Program-made: the position numbers and the translations under genes
Origin: Dysgonamonadaceae bacterium
GTDB taxonomy: Bacteria; Bacteroidota; Bacteroidia; Bacteroidales; Dysgonomonadaceae
Length of the DNA: 64,000 bases
NCBI GenBank assembly: GCA_031254645.1
Contig: JAIRUA010000010.1
Span: forward strand, 26,150-90,149
Reading direction: 5' to 3'
Notes under the pieces: generated by a model
What the model saw: only the letters and a program-made list of their open reading frames with translations
Database searches by the model: none
Told to the model about the DNA's origin: nothing
In this document: in pieces, positions 9,258-17,627 of the stretch
How positions within the stretch are numbered: the first letter of the stretch is position 1
How the letters are laid out: each line of letters starts with the position of its first letter

Positions 9258-9866
9258 TTATTTCAACTTCCCCAAAATAGACGAAGCGATAAAATCAGCC
9301 GCTTCGTGATTCAACCCGCCGTTCATAACGAGCATATCGGCGCGTTCGCGTGAGGGTTTTATAAACTCTTCGTACATTGGTCGAACGGTTTTGTAATAGC
9401 GTTTTATTACCTCTTGTGCCGTACGACCACGCGATTCCATATCACGCTCGATAATACGTGTCAAGCGTTTATCCGGTTCCACCTCCAAATAAATACGCAT
9501 ATCCATTTCTTTGCACAACGCGAGATGGGTGAAAATCAAAATTCCTTCCACAATCAAAATTTCTTTCGGTGCCACGTGAATGGTTTCTTCTTGACGCGTA
9601 CAAGTAAGATAAGAATAAGTTGGCGATTCAATGACGTTTCCATTTTTGAGCTTTTGGATATCGCTGAGCATCAAATCCCATTCGATGGAATCGGGGTGAT
9701 CAAAATTCAATGCTTGACGTTGTTCCATTGGTAAATGGCTACTGTCTTTATAATATGAGTCTTGCGCCAAAAGAGCGATTTTGTCGTAAGGCACTTTTTC
9801 GAGAATGGCGTTTACGAGCGTCGTTTTTCCGGAACCTGATCCTCCGGCTACTCCAATGATAAACAT
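9258..9866 (-). CDS. udk: Uridine kinase
   Basis: This 202-residue cytosolic enzyme phosphorylates uridine and cytidine to UMP and CMP with GTP or ATP (pyrimidine salvage). It opens with a P-loop, GVAGGSGSGKTTL (residues 5-17), and has the family stretches FDHPDSIEWDL and EGILIF, followed by the lid region RIIERDMESRGRT. Length is normal for Udk. A second, TGS-containing nucleoside kinase lies at 38514-40187. The upstream gap is filled by the GTTAGTG repeat, so its promoter is not obvious. Confidence 0.95.
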   Translation of the reverse strand: MFIIGVAGGSGSGKTTLVNAILEKVPYDKIALLAQDSYYKDSSHLPMEQRQALNFDHPDSIEWDLMLSDIQKLKNGNVIESPTYSYLTCTRQEETIHVAPKEILIVEGILIFTHLALCKEMDMRIYLEVEPDKRLTRIIERDMESRGRTAQEVIKRYYKTVRPMYEEFIKPSRERADMLVMNGGLNHEAADFIASSILGKLK

Positions 9867-9870
9867 ATAG

Positions 9871-9965
9871 TTAATGGTTAGTGGTTAGTGGTTAGTGGTT
9901 AGTGCAATTATCAGGTTATAAACAGTGCTTCTGCATTAACCATTAATCACTAACCATCAACCATT
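9871..9965. repeat. Intergenic word-palindrome, GTTAGTG type
   Basis: The left arm (9871-9904) holds four tandem GTTAGTG units after TTAATG. The right arm (9934-9965) carries the complement in degenerate form (CATTAACCATTAATCACTAA followed by CCATCAACCATT). The arms can fold on each other around a spacer of about 30 bases. It fills the gap between udk and the next gene upstream. Confidence 0.75.
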
Positions 9966-9967
9966 AT

Positions 9968-10558
9968 TTAATTTCTTCCGCCAAAACTAAACGAAACCGG
10001 AATTGCCACAGGCGACGGAACAGGTACATTACCTACCATTAATGTCGGGCGCAATCTCACGGTTACATTCGCCGCATTGTTGGTAATACCCAGAAACGAA
10101 CTTATTGTTGATGACACTTGTTGTTGCGAATGCTGACTAATCAGATCTCTGATATCTACGCCAATAGAAATAGGAAGCACCACTGTTTGTCCGGCATCAA
10201 TTTGTATCGGTTGATTGATGTTACCGCTCGTCAGGTGCATATCGTTGATAGCAATATCAAACCCCAAACCGCTTAAAATAGCCGCAACAGGATTCGGATT
10301 TTCCACATTCATATTCAATACCATATTAAATGGGATGGGCTGCTGACCACCACCGGCTAAAAGAGTGGCAACGCTCGCGATATTGGAAAGCGAAATAGAA
10401 GAAGCATTGCCCAAGTTTAAACCGCCTAACTGCACATTAGATATTGAGTTAAAAGAATAGTTACTTTGAGACATTGCCGTTATTCCAGTAAGTTGATTGA
10501 CTACACTACAACTTGTCAAAAATATCGTTGCAACTAAGAGTATGAAAATTTTTCTCAT
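9968..10558 (-). CDS. LEA-type-2-like lipoprotein
   Basis: A 196-residue lipoprotein with signal MRKIFILLVATIFLTSC (lipobox LTSC, Cys 17). The body has the pattern of LEA14/WHy-like beta-sandwich domains: MNVENPNPVAAILSGLGFDI, then a short strand with 'IQIDAGQTVVLPISIGVDI', then VRLRPTLMVG near the end. Such domains occur in bacterial envelope proteins of unknown role. It ends 3 bases before the GTTAGTG palindrome. The Smr gene begins upstream on the same strand with a 60-base gap, so cotranscription is possible. Confidence 0.65.
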   Translation of the reverse strand: MRKIFILLVATIFLTSCSVVNQLTGITAMSQSNYSFNSISNVQLGGLNLGNASSISLSNIASVATLLAGGGQQPIPFNMVLNMNVENPNPVAAILSGLGFDIAINDMHLTSGNINQPIQIDAGQTVVLPISIGVDIRDLISQHSQQQVSSTISSFLGITNNAANVTVRLRPTLMVGNVPVPSPVAIPVSFSFGGRN

Positions 10559-10618
10559 TATTTTTTTGTTAATTGTTTATATTGATGAGCTCATTTGACT
10601 ATTTATTCAACTGTTAGT

Positions 10619-11692
10619 TTAATGGATAATTACCATTGTTGCACCGTAACCATATTCGCGAAACGAAGCATCTTGATAATGGCACTTTTTATACTTGTTT
10701 TTAAGCTCTTTCAAAATCGCATTTTTCAACACGCCGTCGCCCTTGCCGTGAATGAAAACGATTTTTTGATTTTTACGCTTGATGTTTTCATTCATCACCT
10801 CGTGGAATTTGTTGAGCTGATACTCAAGCATTGTCGTATTATCCATTCCGGTAGTGGTGTCAAGCAATTGATTGATATGAAGATCGATTTCGATAATCGG
10901 GTTTTTCTCTTTCTTTTCGATGCGTTGAACGCGTGGACGACGGTCTGTTTGCTGTTTTTCTTTCATCGCTTGTTCGATATCGCCTGCCGAAACAAGTAAT
11001 TCGCGTTCAGGCAAATCGCTCTGTATGATATAATAAATCAATGCGTTATCATCAAAATAATCGTTTTCTTGAAAACAATGCAATTTGTAAAACTTTACCG
11101 TATCCACACGCAATTCTACCGAACACGGATTTTTGAAACGAAACGATTTATTGTGCTTAAAAGCAATGAATTGAACGCACACTTTTTCGATATCGTTGAG
11201 TTGTGATTTATCGAATTCTTCAAGAAAAATTTTCGTATTCGGCTCAACCAAGCCATTGTAACGGCTCTTCCACGAATTGTTTTCGCGACTCATATAGTTG
11301 AAAAACAAATAGTAATTGCTATCATTCACGAAATAGCATTCATATGCTGTGTTTGATAAATTTTTCAGGTCAGTCGGAAGATACGCCAAACAGGCAGTAA
11401 TTTGTTCGCCGGAAGTGGTTTCTTCCGGTATATCATCTTTTTCGATTTTCACTTCGGGTTTTGGCGATAATTCTTTTTTATCTTCGATTTTTTCAACTGT
11501 ATTTTGTCCCATTTTTTCATTTCCTGCCGATTCTACCACTACGCATTCCGAAATCAAAACGGGTACGTCAAATCCATGCTCATCTTCCACCATTGCAAGG
11601 TGTTTGTTGAGAAATCCCTTCACTCGTCCTCCACCCACCGTGTTCAGAAAACGAACAATGTCGCCAACATTTAATTTGTTATTTATCATCAT
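10619..11692 (-). CDS. DUF2027 and Smr domain protein
   Basis: A 357-residue cytosolic protein. The N-terminus (residues 5-50) is a small beta domain (VGDIVRFLNTVGGGRVKGF), followed by a charged linker, a beta-rich DUF2027 region (about 95-235), a basic linker, and a C-terminal Smr domain (about 270-357) with EIDLHINQL, the diagnostic IHGKGDGVLKNAI and a closing GYGATMVI. Smr domains are nicking nucleases or nucleic-acid binders found in MutS2; the DUF2027 fusion is typical of Bacteroidota. The first two codons are both ATG, so the start may be 11692 or 11689. The cellular role is not known. Confidence 0.88.
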   Translation of the reverse strand: MMINNKLNVGDIVRFLNTVGGGRVKGFLNKHLAMVEDEHGFDVPVLISECVVVESAGNEKMGQNTVEKIEDKKELSPKPEVKIEKDDIPEETTSGEQITACLAYLPTDLKNLSNTAYECYFVNDSNYYLFFNYMSRENNSWKSRYNGLVEPNTKIFLEEFDKSQLNDIEKVCVQFIAFKHNKSFRFKNPCSVELRVDTVKFYKLHCFQENDYFDDNALIYYIIQSDLPERELLVSAGDIEQAMKEKQQTDRRPRVQRIEKKEKNPIIEIDLHINQLLDTTTGMDNTTMLEYQLNKFHEVMNENIKRKNQKIVFIHGKGDGVLKNAILKELKNKYKKCHYQDASFREYGYGATMVIIH

Positions 11693-11728
11693 TATTGTTT
11701 CGTTTTTTGATTTTTTAGAGACACCTTT

Positions 11729-11760
11729 TTTGTTATGTGTTGCAAAGTTGAGTAATTTTG
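11729..11760 (+). promoter_or_regulatory. Promoter of the QueA-family gene
   Basis: TTTG at 11729-11732 and TAATTTTG at 11753-11760 are separated by 20 bases, a full Bacteroidota -33/-7 pair, 51 bases before the ATG. Confidence 0.6.
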
Positions 11761-11811
11761 TCGAAATAAATAGAATAAATATACAAAAATAAGCCTTTCG
11801 ATAGTAAAAAA

Positions 11812-13065
11812 ATGAGAAAAAACGACATAAAAAATCTGCGAATTTCCGACTTCAGTTACGAACTTCCGGACGAAAGAATAGCTAAATATCCTCTTACAGA
11901 AAGAGATGCATCAAAACTTTTGCTGTATCGCAATGGTGAAATTTCGGATAATAATTTTCGCGATTTGACGAATTTTATTCCTTCCGGAAGTTTGTTGTTG
12001 TTTAACAACACGCGCGTGATTCACGCCCGGTTGTTATTTCAAAAAGAAACTGGTGCACATATCGAAATATTTTGTCTTTCGCCAAACGAGCCGATGGATT
12101 ATGTTGTCAATTTCGGGCAGCGAGAGCGTTGTTCGTGGCATTGTATGGTAGGAAATGCCAAGCGTTGGAAAAATGAACCTTTGACAATGGATATTTGTAT
12201 CGAAAACAATCCGATAACGCTAACTGCCAAAAAGATAGCAAAATTAGACGATGAAACCATTGTCGAATTTTCGTGGAACAATGCTGGTTACACTTTTTCG
12301 GAATTGTTGGAAATTGTCGGAAAACTACCCATTCCACCCTATCTCAATCGCGAATCGGAAGAGAAAGATGATGAAACCTATCAAACCGTTTATTCGAGTG
12401 TAGATGGCTCGGTAGCCGCACCCACCGCCGGACTACATTTTACGGAAAATACAATGCAAAAACTCACCGAAAACGGGATAAAAACCATTAATGTAACGCT
12501 TCACGTAGGTGCAGGTACGTTCAAACCGGTAAAATCGGAGACCATTGCCGGACACGATATGCACACTGAATTTATTTCGGTTCCGAAATCAACTATCGAA
12601 ACATTGTTGAACAATAACGGACAACTCATCGTGGTGGGTACAACTTCAATGCGCACTGTAGAAAGTCTCTACTATATCGGTCGAAAATTGCACAATAATT
12701 CCAATATTTCGACACACGAACTCACTGTACAACAATGGGAACCATACGAAGTGCGCGAAAGCATTTCGCCAAAACAAGCCCTGCAAAATATTCTCGATTA
12801 TTTGGAAAAAACAAAGCAAGAGCATTTAATTTCATCTACACAAATTATCATCACACCGGGTTACGAATTTCATTTTTGCGATGCGATTATTACTAATTTT
12901 CATCAACCGGAAAGTACATTATTACTGTTGATTTCCGCTTTTGTGGGCGATGATTGGCGAAAAATTTATGAATTTGCATTGGAAAATGATTTTAGGTTTT
13001 TGAGTTATGGGGATAGTTCGCTGTTATTCAAAAATAATGTGCTAATAAAAACAAGTGAAAGCTAA
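11812..13065 (+). CDS. queA: QueA family S-adenosylmethionine:tRNA ribosyltransferase-isomerase
   Basis: QueA transfers and isomerises the ribosyl group of SAM onto 7-aminomethyl-7-deazaguanine in tRNA, giving epoxyqueuosine. Family signatures are present in order: DFSYELPDERIAKYPLTERD (about 12-31), LLLFNNTRVIHARL (about 61-74), VAAPTAGLHFTEN (about 202-214), LHVGAGTFKPVKSE and HDMHTEFI. The protein is 417 residues, longer than the usual 340-360. Bacteroidota often carry two QueA-like genes, so this could be the paralogue rather than the queuosine enzyme. No other queuosine gene is nearby. It has its own promoter. Confidence 0.85.
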   Translation: MRKNDIKNLRISDFSYELPDERIAKYPLTERDASKLLLYRNGEISDNNFRDLTNFIPSGSLLLFNNTRVIHARLLFQKETGAHIEIFCLSPNEPMDYVVNFGQRERCSWHCMVGNAKRWKNEPLTMDICIENNPITLTAKKIAKLDDETIVEFSWNNAGYTFSELLEIVGKLPIPPYLNRESEEKDDETYQTVYSSVDGSVAAPTAGLHFTENTMQKLTENGIKTINVTLHVGAGTFKPVKSETIAGHDMHTEFISVPKSTIETLLNNNGQLIVVGTTSMRTVESLYYIGRKLHNNSNISTHELTVQQWEPYEVRESISPKQALQNILDYLEKTKQEHLISSTQIIITPGYEFHFCDAIITNFHQPESTLLLLISAFVGDDWRKIYEFALENDFRFLSYGDSSLLFKNNVLIKTSES

Positions 13066-13102
13066 GCGAATAGACAAATTTATTGTGTTTTGGAAAAAAT
13101 AA

Positions 13103-13136
13103 AAACCACAATACGGTCAAAAGCGCATTGTGGTTT
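13103..13136 (-). terminator. Terminator between queA and the convergent gene
   Basis: Perfect 10-base arms (13103-13112 and 13127-13136) lie between two convergent genes. The T-rich side is on the minus strand (TTTTTATTTTTT), so it mainly ends the gene at 13157-14407 and may work both ways. Confidence 0.8.
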
Positions 13137-13156
13137 CAAAACTATCAAACGATGAT

Positions 13157-14407
13157 TTACATCAGTCCCAACACTGCTGCTATGACAGCACCAATTATCA
13201 GCCAAGTGCGACCTCGCTGAACTAGCTTTTCGCCTTGTCGCCTCCGTTCTTCTTGTTCTATCTTTTGGCGATGTAGTTCCTCCTCTGCTGTTAATCTCTG
13301 TGCTTGTATAAGTTGTTGGTTACGTATTTGTTCTGCCTGTTGAATGCGCGCTTGTTCTGCCAACTGCGGAATTTCTGTAAGTGTAGTAGCATCTGTTACA
13401 CATCGTACACTAAGTGAATTGTTGATACGTTCACTATCCACAGAACCATTGCTCGAACCGCTCAAATGCCACGCTTCATTATCATTACTACGTCGTGTAC
13501 TACTCCAATATCTAATGCCAGTTCTGCTATTGCCAAAAGAGATGTAAGTGATGGCAGGCAAAAAGATTTGGTTAGGTTCAGTTCCAAAAAGCTGACCTCT
13601 AACACCATTAAGAGTTATCGATTTGCCTATGCTCCTGAACGACTCTAATTCTTCAGAAGTAGGTACACGCCAACCCGAAGGACAAGCATTTTGCGCTTGC
13701 TCCCAAGTGAAAGCACCCCCGACATCTTCTACTCTGGAAACAAAAGTACCGGACGTGCCAACGTTACGCGTTGCCCAAAGAACTCCATTAATAACGACAC
13801 CTTCCGGCAAAGCATTGATTTCATTTACAATACGTATTTGTTCTGCTTGTCGTGCTGCTTCACGTGCCTGCTGTTCACGATGGCGTTCTTGTTCTGCTAT
13901 CGTTTCACGCTGCTCTCTTGTTGTCCCGAACACAATCACAGAACTATTTGTCAATATAGGGGCGTTTCCTGCCAAATGATTGCCTATAGGATTGCTGCCA
14001 TCAACAAAACGAATAAACTGACCCCTCACTACAACATCTTGTTCTCTACCTATCCTCTCTAATTGATTTGCATTCGCGGCAGGAAAGAAAATCCTTATTG
14101 TATAAGGAGTAAGTCCATCACCTCTTAACGTAAAATAAAACTCCCTCCTATTTGTGTATGGATTAACCATTTCACCTACGCCACTTGCCGATACTCTACC
14201 TGTTAATTCGATTACTTGATTTCGATATCTTTGGTCAAATCGGACTATATTTTCGCTAAGTTCGTAAAATAGTGTATTTACATCAGTTCTTATTATATTC
14301 TGAAATTCCACTTCTATTTCAGCCGTTGTTCCATATACTTGTGAATTGGGAAAAAGAAAAACTGAAAACGCAATTAACAATAACGATTTTTGCAATACTT
14401 TTTTCAT
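13157..14407 (-). CDS. Exported protein with OB-fold-like part, Fib_succ_major-like domain, coiled coil and C-terminal membrane helix
   Basis: The chosen ATG at 14407 gives a signal peptide, MKKVLQKSLLLIAFSVFLFP; an ATG at 14419 overlaps the upstream stop and would add four residues. The order is: an OB-fold-like region (about 35-150; VIELTGRVSASGVGEMVN, then VVVRGQFIRF), a Glu/Gln/Arg coiled coil (about 160-190), a Fibrobacter-major-paralogous type domain (about 195-335; GVLWATRNVG, ACPSGWRVPTSEELESF, GIRYWSST), a second coiled coil (about 345-395), and a last membrane helix WLIIGAVIAAVLGLM. It probably projects from a membrane into the envelope. Function unknown. It shares an operon with the 92-residue orphan. 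Confidence 0.7.
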   Translation of the reverse strand: MKKVLQKSLLLIAFSVFLFPNSQVYGTTAEIEVEFQNIIRTDVNTLFYELSENIVRFDQRYRNQVIELTGRVSASGVGEMVNPYTNRREFYFTLRGDGLTPYTIRIFFPAANANQLERIGREQDVVVRGQFIRFVDGSNPIGNHLAGNAPILTNSSVIVFGTTREQRETIAEQERHREQQAREAARQAEQIRIVNEINALPEGVVINGVLWATRNVGTSGTFVSRVEDVGGAFTWEQAQNACPSGWRVPTSEELESFRSIGKSITLNGVRGQLFGTEPNQIFLPAITYISFGNSRTGIRYWSSTRRSNDNEAWHLSGSSNGSVDSERINNSLSVRCVTDATTLTEIPQLAEQARIQQAEQIRNQQLIQAQRLTAEEELHRQKIEQEERRRQGEKLVQRGRTWLIIGAVIAAVLGLM

Positions 14408-14412
14408 CACTT

Positions 14413-14691
14413 CTACCATTTATTTAGTGTACCATACAATTCTTTCAACATTGAAGAATCAATTTCATATTGCGCAGCAGTTTTTGGTAATCCTAACCCT
14501 TTTTCATCATCAAAAGAATTTCCCCAAAGAGATTTTTGGTCATCAATAATTTTTGTACCAATCATAAGGTCTTTTTCAATCAAATTCAGAATTTTCAAGC
14601 CTAAGGTTTGATTAGTAACATTCTTTGCTTTGTTGTTTTTGCGCAACCAAAGTATTAACTCATCTGCGCCGATTTTGATTTTTGTTGCCAT
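14413..14691 (-). CDS. Hypothetical protein, 92 residues
   Basis: I do not recognise this protein. It has no signal peptide or membrane helix. It is rich in Lys, Asn and Leu, predicted mostly helical (ADELILWLRKNNKAKN, then LKILNLIEKDL), and ends GTLNKW. Its stop codon overlaps an in-frame ATG of the next gene at 14417-14419, which argues for cotranscription and for a real gene. The gap just upstream holds the structured-RNA candidate in the same orientation. It could be a cytosolic partner of the downstream envelope protein, but nothing in the sequence proves that. Confidence 0.5.
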   Translation of the reverse strand: MATKIKIGADELILWLRKNNKAKNVTNQTLGLKILNLIEKDLMIGTKIIDDQKSLWGNSFDDEKGLGLPKTAAQYEIDSSMLKELYGTLNKW

Positions 14692-14747
14692 TTTGTAATT
14701 ATTTATGTTTGTAATTATTTATCTTTCAATATATCACGTATAGACAC

Positions 14748-15023
14748 AAAAAAGCGTGGACAAAACTCTTGTTTCTATTTGCTACCAGAGGTCTTCAACT
14801 ACCTAACCAACAAAATAAATGAGTAAAGCCCACGCCAAACGGCGTGAGCGTTTTCACTTTACTCTTTGTTGGCTTTATTGAAATTGTTGAAGTTCCTGGT
14901 CGCCAGAATACAAGCATTAACGCTTTTCTAATATGTCATTATTTTTCAGCGCATTATCTGCACTATTATTTTCATAAGCAAAATTTTTGTATTTTTTAAT
15001 TTGGCTATCGCCAATTTTCAATT
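14748..15023 (-). ncRNA. Candidate structured non-coding RNA or long structured leader
   Basis: This stretch of about 275 bases has no convincing protein gene (best frame 40 codons). It contains four nested perfect stems in plus coordinates: 14784-14788 with 14896-14900 plus 14793-14799 with 14886-14892; 14807-14814 with 14865-14872; 14821-14828 with 14857-14864; and 14831-14836 with 14841-14846 closed by AAAC. A consensus promoter sits just upstream on the minus strand (15030-15059), and six T follow at 14748-14753, a possible 3' end. It could be a free small RNA, a leader for the 92-residue gene, or the relic of a mobile element. The 6S class has a similar overall shape, but I cannot assign it. 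Confidence 0.5.
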
Positions 15024-15029
15024 CAATCG

Positions 15030-15059
15030 CAAAGGTACAAATATTTTCCAAATCTTCAA
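15030..15059 (-). promoter_or_regulatory. Promoter upstream of the structured RNA
   Basis: The minus strand has TTG (15057-15059), 19 bases, then TACCTTTG (15030-15037): a full Bacteroidota -33/-7 pair. No coding start lies within 300 bases downstream except the ATG at 14691, so the first product is the structured RNA. Confidence 0.6.
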
Positions 15060-15067
15060 CACAGAAA

Positions 15068-15091
15068 ACGCCGACTTTTGAAAATCGGCGT
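15068..15091 (-). terminator. Terminator after topA
   Basis: An ACGCCGA/TCGGCGT stem, extended by TTTT/AAAA, lies 45 bases past the topA stop and is followed on the minus strand by TTTT. The T run is short. Confidence 0.6.
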
Positions 15092-15135
15092 ACTCAATCA
15101 AACCTTTGAAACTTTGTGCAATTTAGTGATTTATA

Positions 15136-17487
15136 TTACTTTTTTGCCATTGTTTTCTTTGCCGCTGTCTCTTTCTTTTTCGGTTTTTCCTCTTTTTTAT
15201 CATTATCAGCGATAATTTTTTGGCAATCTTCTAGCGAAAGCTCCGCAGGTGTCATCGTTTTCGGAATTTTATAATTCGCCTTCTTGAAAGCAATATACGG
15301 TCCGTAACGTCCGTTCAATACTTGCAATTCGGGCTCTTTGTCGAAAATTTTGATAACTTTTTCGCGGTCTTTTTTCTCTTTTGCTTCGATGAGTTCAATC
15401 GCTTCTTCGGCGGTGATTTTGAGCGGATCAATTCCTTTTGGAATGGATATGAATTTGCCGTCGTGGCGAATATACGGTCCGAATCTACCAACGGCTGCCA
15501 CCATTTCCTTGTCTCTGAACTCGCCCACAACACGTGGCAAATCAAACAGTTTTAACGCTTCTTCGAGTGTGATGGTTTCGATTGATTGCGTTTTTTGTAA
15601 CGAAGCGAAAAGTGGTTTTTCTTCTTCTTCGGGCGTGCCGATTTGCGCCAATGCGCCGTAACGTCCGATTTTTACCGCCACTTGTCGCCCTGTTTTTGGA
15701 TCGGTTCCCAATACGCGCTCACCGGCTTTGTGTTCGGTACGCATTTGCGAAATCTCTTCCACTTTGGGATGGAATGTTTTGTAGAAGTCGGCTATTGAAT
15801 TGTTCCACTGTATTTTACCTTCGGCGATTTTGTCAAAATCTTTTTCCACTTCCGCCGTAAAGTTGTAATCGACAACGGAGGAGAAATATTCCACCAAAAA
15901 ATCGTTTACTACCATTCCTATATCGGTGGGAATCAGTTTATTTTTATCTGCTCCAACAATCTCTTTTTTGTCGGAATCTTTTATTTTTTCACTTTTCAGC
16001 GTGAGAATATTATAAGTACGTTCTTCACCTTCCAAGTTGCTTTTTTCAACATATTCGCGATTTTGAATGGTTGAAATCGTTGGTGCATAAGTGGAAGGAC
16101 GACCGATACCTAATTCCTCCATTTTGCGTACAAGCGATGCTTCGGTATAGCGTGGCGGACGTTGCGAAAAACGCTGTGTGGCAGTTGTTTCCGTCATTAA
16201 AAGCATTTCGTTTGCCTTCATTGGCGGCAACAAACCTTCTTCATTTTCAGTATGTTCGTCGTCGGTTCCTTCGAGATAAACGTGCAGGAAACCATCAAAT
16301 TTTATCACTTCGCCCGATGCTACAAATTTTCCTTCGGCTTGTGATGCAGCGATGTTTGCCGTTGTTTTTTCAAGTTCGGCATCAGCCATTTGCGAAGCAA
16401 TGGTGCGTTTCCAAATCAAATCGTAGAGACGTTTTTCCTGCGCCGTACCCGGTACTTCGTGTTGGTTGATGTAAGTAGGACGAATAGCTTCGTGCGCCTC
16501 TTGCGCGCCCTTCGCTTTGGTGGTGTATTGACGAACTTTTACATATTTTTCACCATACTTTTCCGTAACTTCTGCTTTTGTTGTGTTGATTGCCAACGAT
16601 GAAAGGTTGACCGAATCGGTACGCATATAGGTTATTTTTCCCGATTCGTACAGGCGTTGCGCCACCATCATCGTTTGCGCGACCGAAAATCCGAGTTTGC
16701 GCGAGGCTTCCTGTTGTAGCGTAGAAGTAGTAAATGGCGGTGCGGGCGATTTTTTGGTCGGACGTGTGGTTATGTCTTCCACTGTGAAAGTCGATGTTTT
16801 CAATTGTTCGAGCAATTGCGTCGCCTCTTCTTTGGTTTTCAGACGTTTATTGTATTCAGCTTTGATTTCGTATTTTTCGCCGTTTTCTTCTTTCGTGAAA
16901 ATGGCGACGATACGATATGCCGATTCGCTTTTGAAATGTTGGATTTCGCGCTCACGCTCCACAATGAGCCGCACGGCTACCGATTGTACACGTCCGGCGG
17001 AAAGAGCGGGCTTGATTTTGCGCCACAATACGGGCGAAAGTTCAAAACCCACGATACGATCAAGCACACGACGCGCTTGTTGTGCGTCTACCAAATTTTG
17101 ATCGATTTTTCGAGGATTTTGTACTGCATCAAGAATGGCATTCTTGGTAATTTCGTGAAATACAATTCGTTTTGTTTTATCCTCTTTCAGTCCGAGTGCA
17201 TCAAACAAATGCCACGAAATGGCTTCCCCTTCACGGTCTTCATCGGAAGCGAGCCAAACCATATCGGCTTTTTTGACTGCGGCTTTCAGTTCCGTAACCA
17301 CTTTTTTCTTTTCAGCCGGAATTTCGTAAACCGGCGTAAAATTGTTTTCAATATCAATGCCGAAATCTTTCTTTTTCAAGTCGCGAATATGCCCATAGCT
17401 CGACATTACGTGAAAATCTTTTCCCAAAAATTTTTCGATAGTCTTTGCCTTGGCAGGCGACTCAACGATAACCAAATTATTTGCCAT
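15136..17487 (-). CDS. topA: DNA topoisomerase I
   Basis: Type IA topoisomerase, 783 residues, which relaxes negative supercoils. The Toprim domain at the N-terminus has VESPAKAKTIEKFLG and the acidic triad region SDEDREGEAISWHL. The catalytic tyrosine is Y287 in TYMRTDSVNLS. The C-terminus has no zinc-finger Cys clusters. Instead it has repeated GRYG/GRFGPYI modules (about 610, 670 and 730), as in other Bacteroidota TopA, and ends in a Lys-rich tail. It has its own promoter (17538-17545) and terminator. Confidence 0.97.
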   Translation of the reverse strand: MANNLVIVESPAKAKTIEKFLGKDFHVMSSYGHIRDLKKKDFGIDIENNFTPVYEIPAEKKKVVTELKAAVKKADMVWLASDEDREGEAISWHLFDALGLKEDKTKRIVFHEITKNAILDAVQNPRKIDQNLVDAQQARRVLDRIVGFELSPVLWRKIKPALSAGRVQSVAVRLIVEREREIQHFKSESAYRIVAIFTKEENGEKYEIKAEYNKRLKTKEEATQLLEQLKTSTFTVEDITTRPTKKSPAPPFTTSTLQQEASRKLGFSVAQTMMVAQRLYESGKITYMRTDSVNLSSLAINTTKAEVTEKYGEKYVKVRQYTTKAKGAQEAHEAIRPTYINQHEVPGTAQEKRLYDLIWKRTIASQMADAELEKTTANIAASQAEGKFVASGEVIKFDGFLHVYLEGTDDEHTENEEGLLPPMKANEMLLMTETTATQRFSQRPPRYTEASLVRKMEELGIGRPSTYAPTISTIQNREYVEKSNLEGEERTYNILTLKSEKIKDSDKKEIVGADKNKLIPTDIGMVVNDFLVEYFSSVVDYNFTAEVEKDFDKIAEGKIQWNNSIADFYKTFHPKVEEISQMRTEHKAGERVLGTDPKTGRQVAVKIGRYGALAQIGTPEEEEKPLFASLQKTQSIETITLEEALKLFDLPRVVGEFRDKEMVAAVGRFGPYIRHDGKFISIPKGIDPLKITAEEAIELIEAKEKKDREKVIKIFDKEPELQVLNGRYGPYIAFKKANYKIPKTMTPAELSLEDCQKIIADNDKKEEKPKKKETAAKKTMAKK

Positions 17488-17537
17488 TTCAGTATAAATC
17501 TTTTACTTCCTATTTTGCGTAAAAACGCTTTTCGGGT

Positions 17538-17545
17538 GCAAAAGT
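17538..17545 (-). promoter_or_regulatory. -7 box for topA
   Basis: The minus strand reads TACTTTTG, 51 bases before the topA start. A TTG 16 bases further upstream is a poor -33 match. Confidence 0.5.
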
Positions 17546-17627
17546 AGTATTTTTTGAATTAGTAGCAACCTATTTTTGGAAAAATCCTTATTAATATAAG
17601 AGTAATCGGGGAAATTTTGCCAATAAT

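Noticed and set aside
9871..9965. A CRISPR-like repeat (GTTAGTG)
   Set aside because: The units are 7 bases and directly adjacent, with no spacers or cas genes.
14800..14922. A 40-codon protein on the minus strand inside the structured RNA
   Set aside because: It follows the stem arms exactly, has no ribosome site, and looks like chance translation of a folded RNA.
14748..15023. Assignment to 6S RNA or another named RNA class
   Set aside because: The overall hairpin is suggestive, but I cannot identify the conserved bubble sequences by eye.
16804..17547. A 247-codon open frame on the plus strand across topA
   Set aside because: It is antisense to conserved TopA motifs and shows no protein-like pattern.
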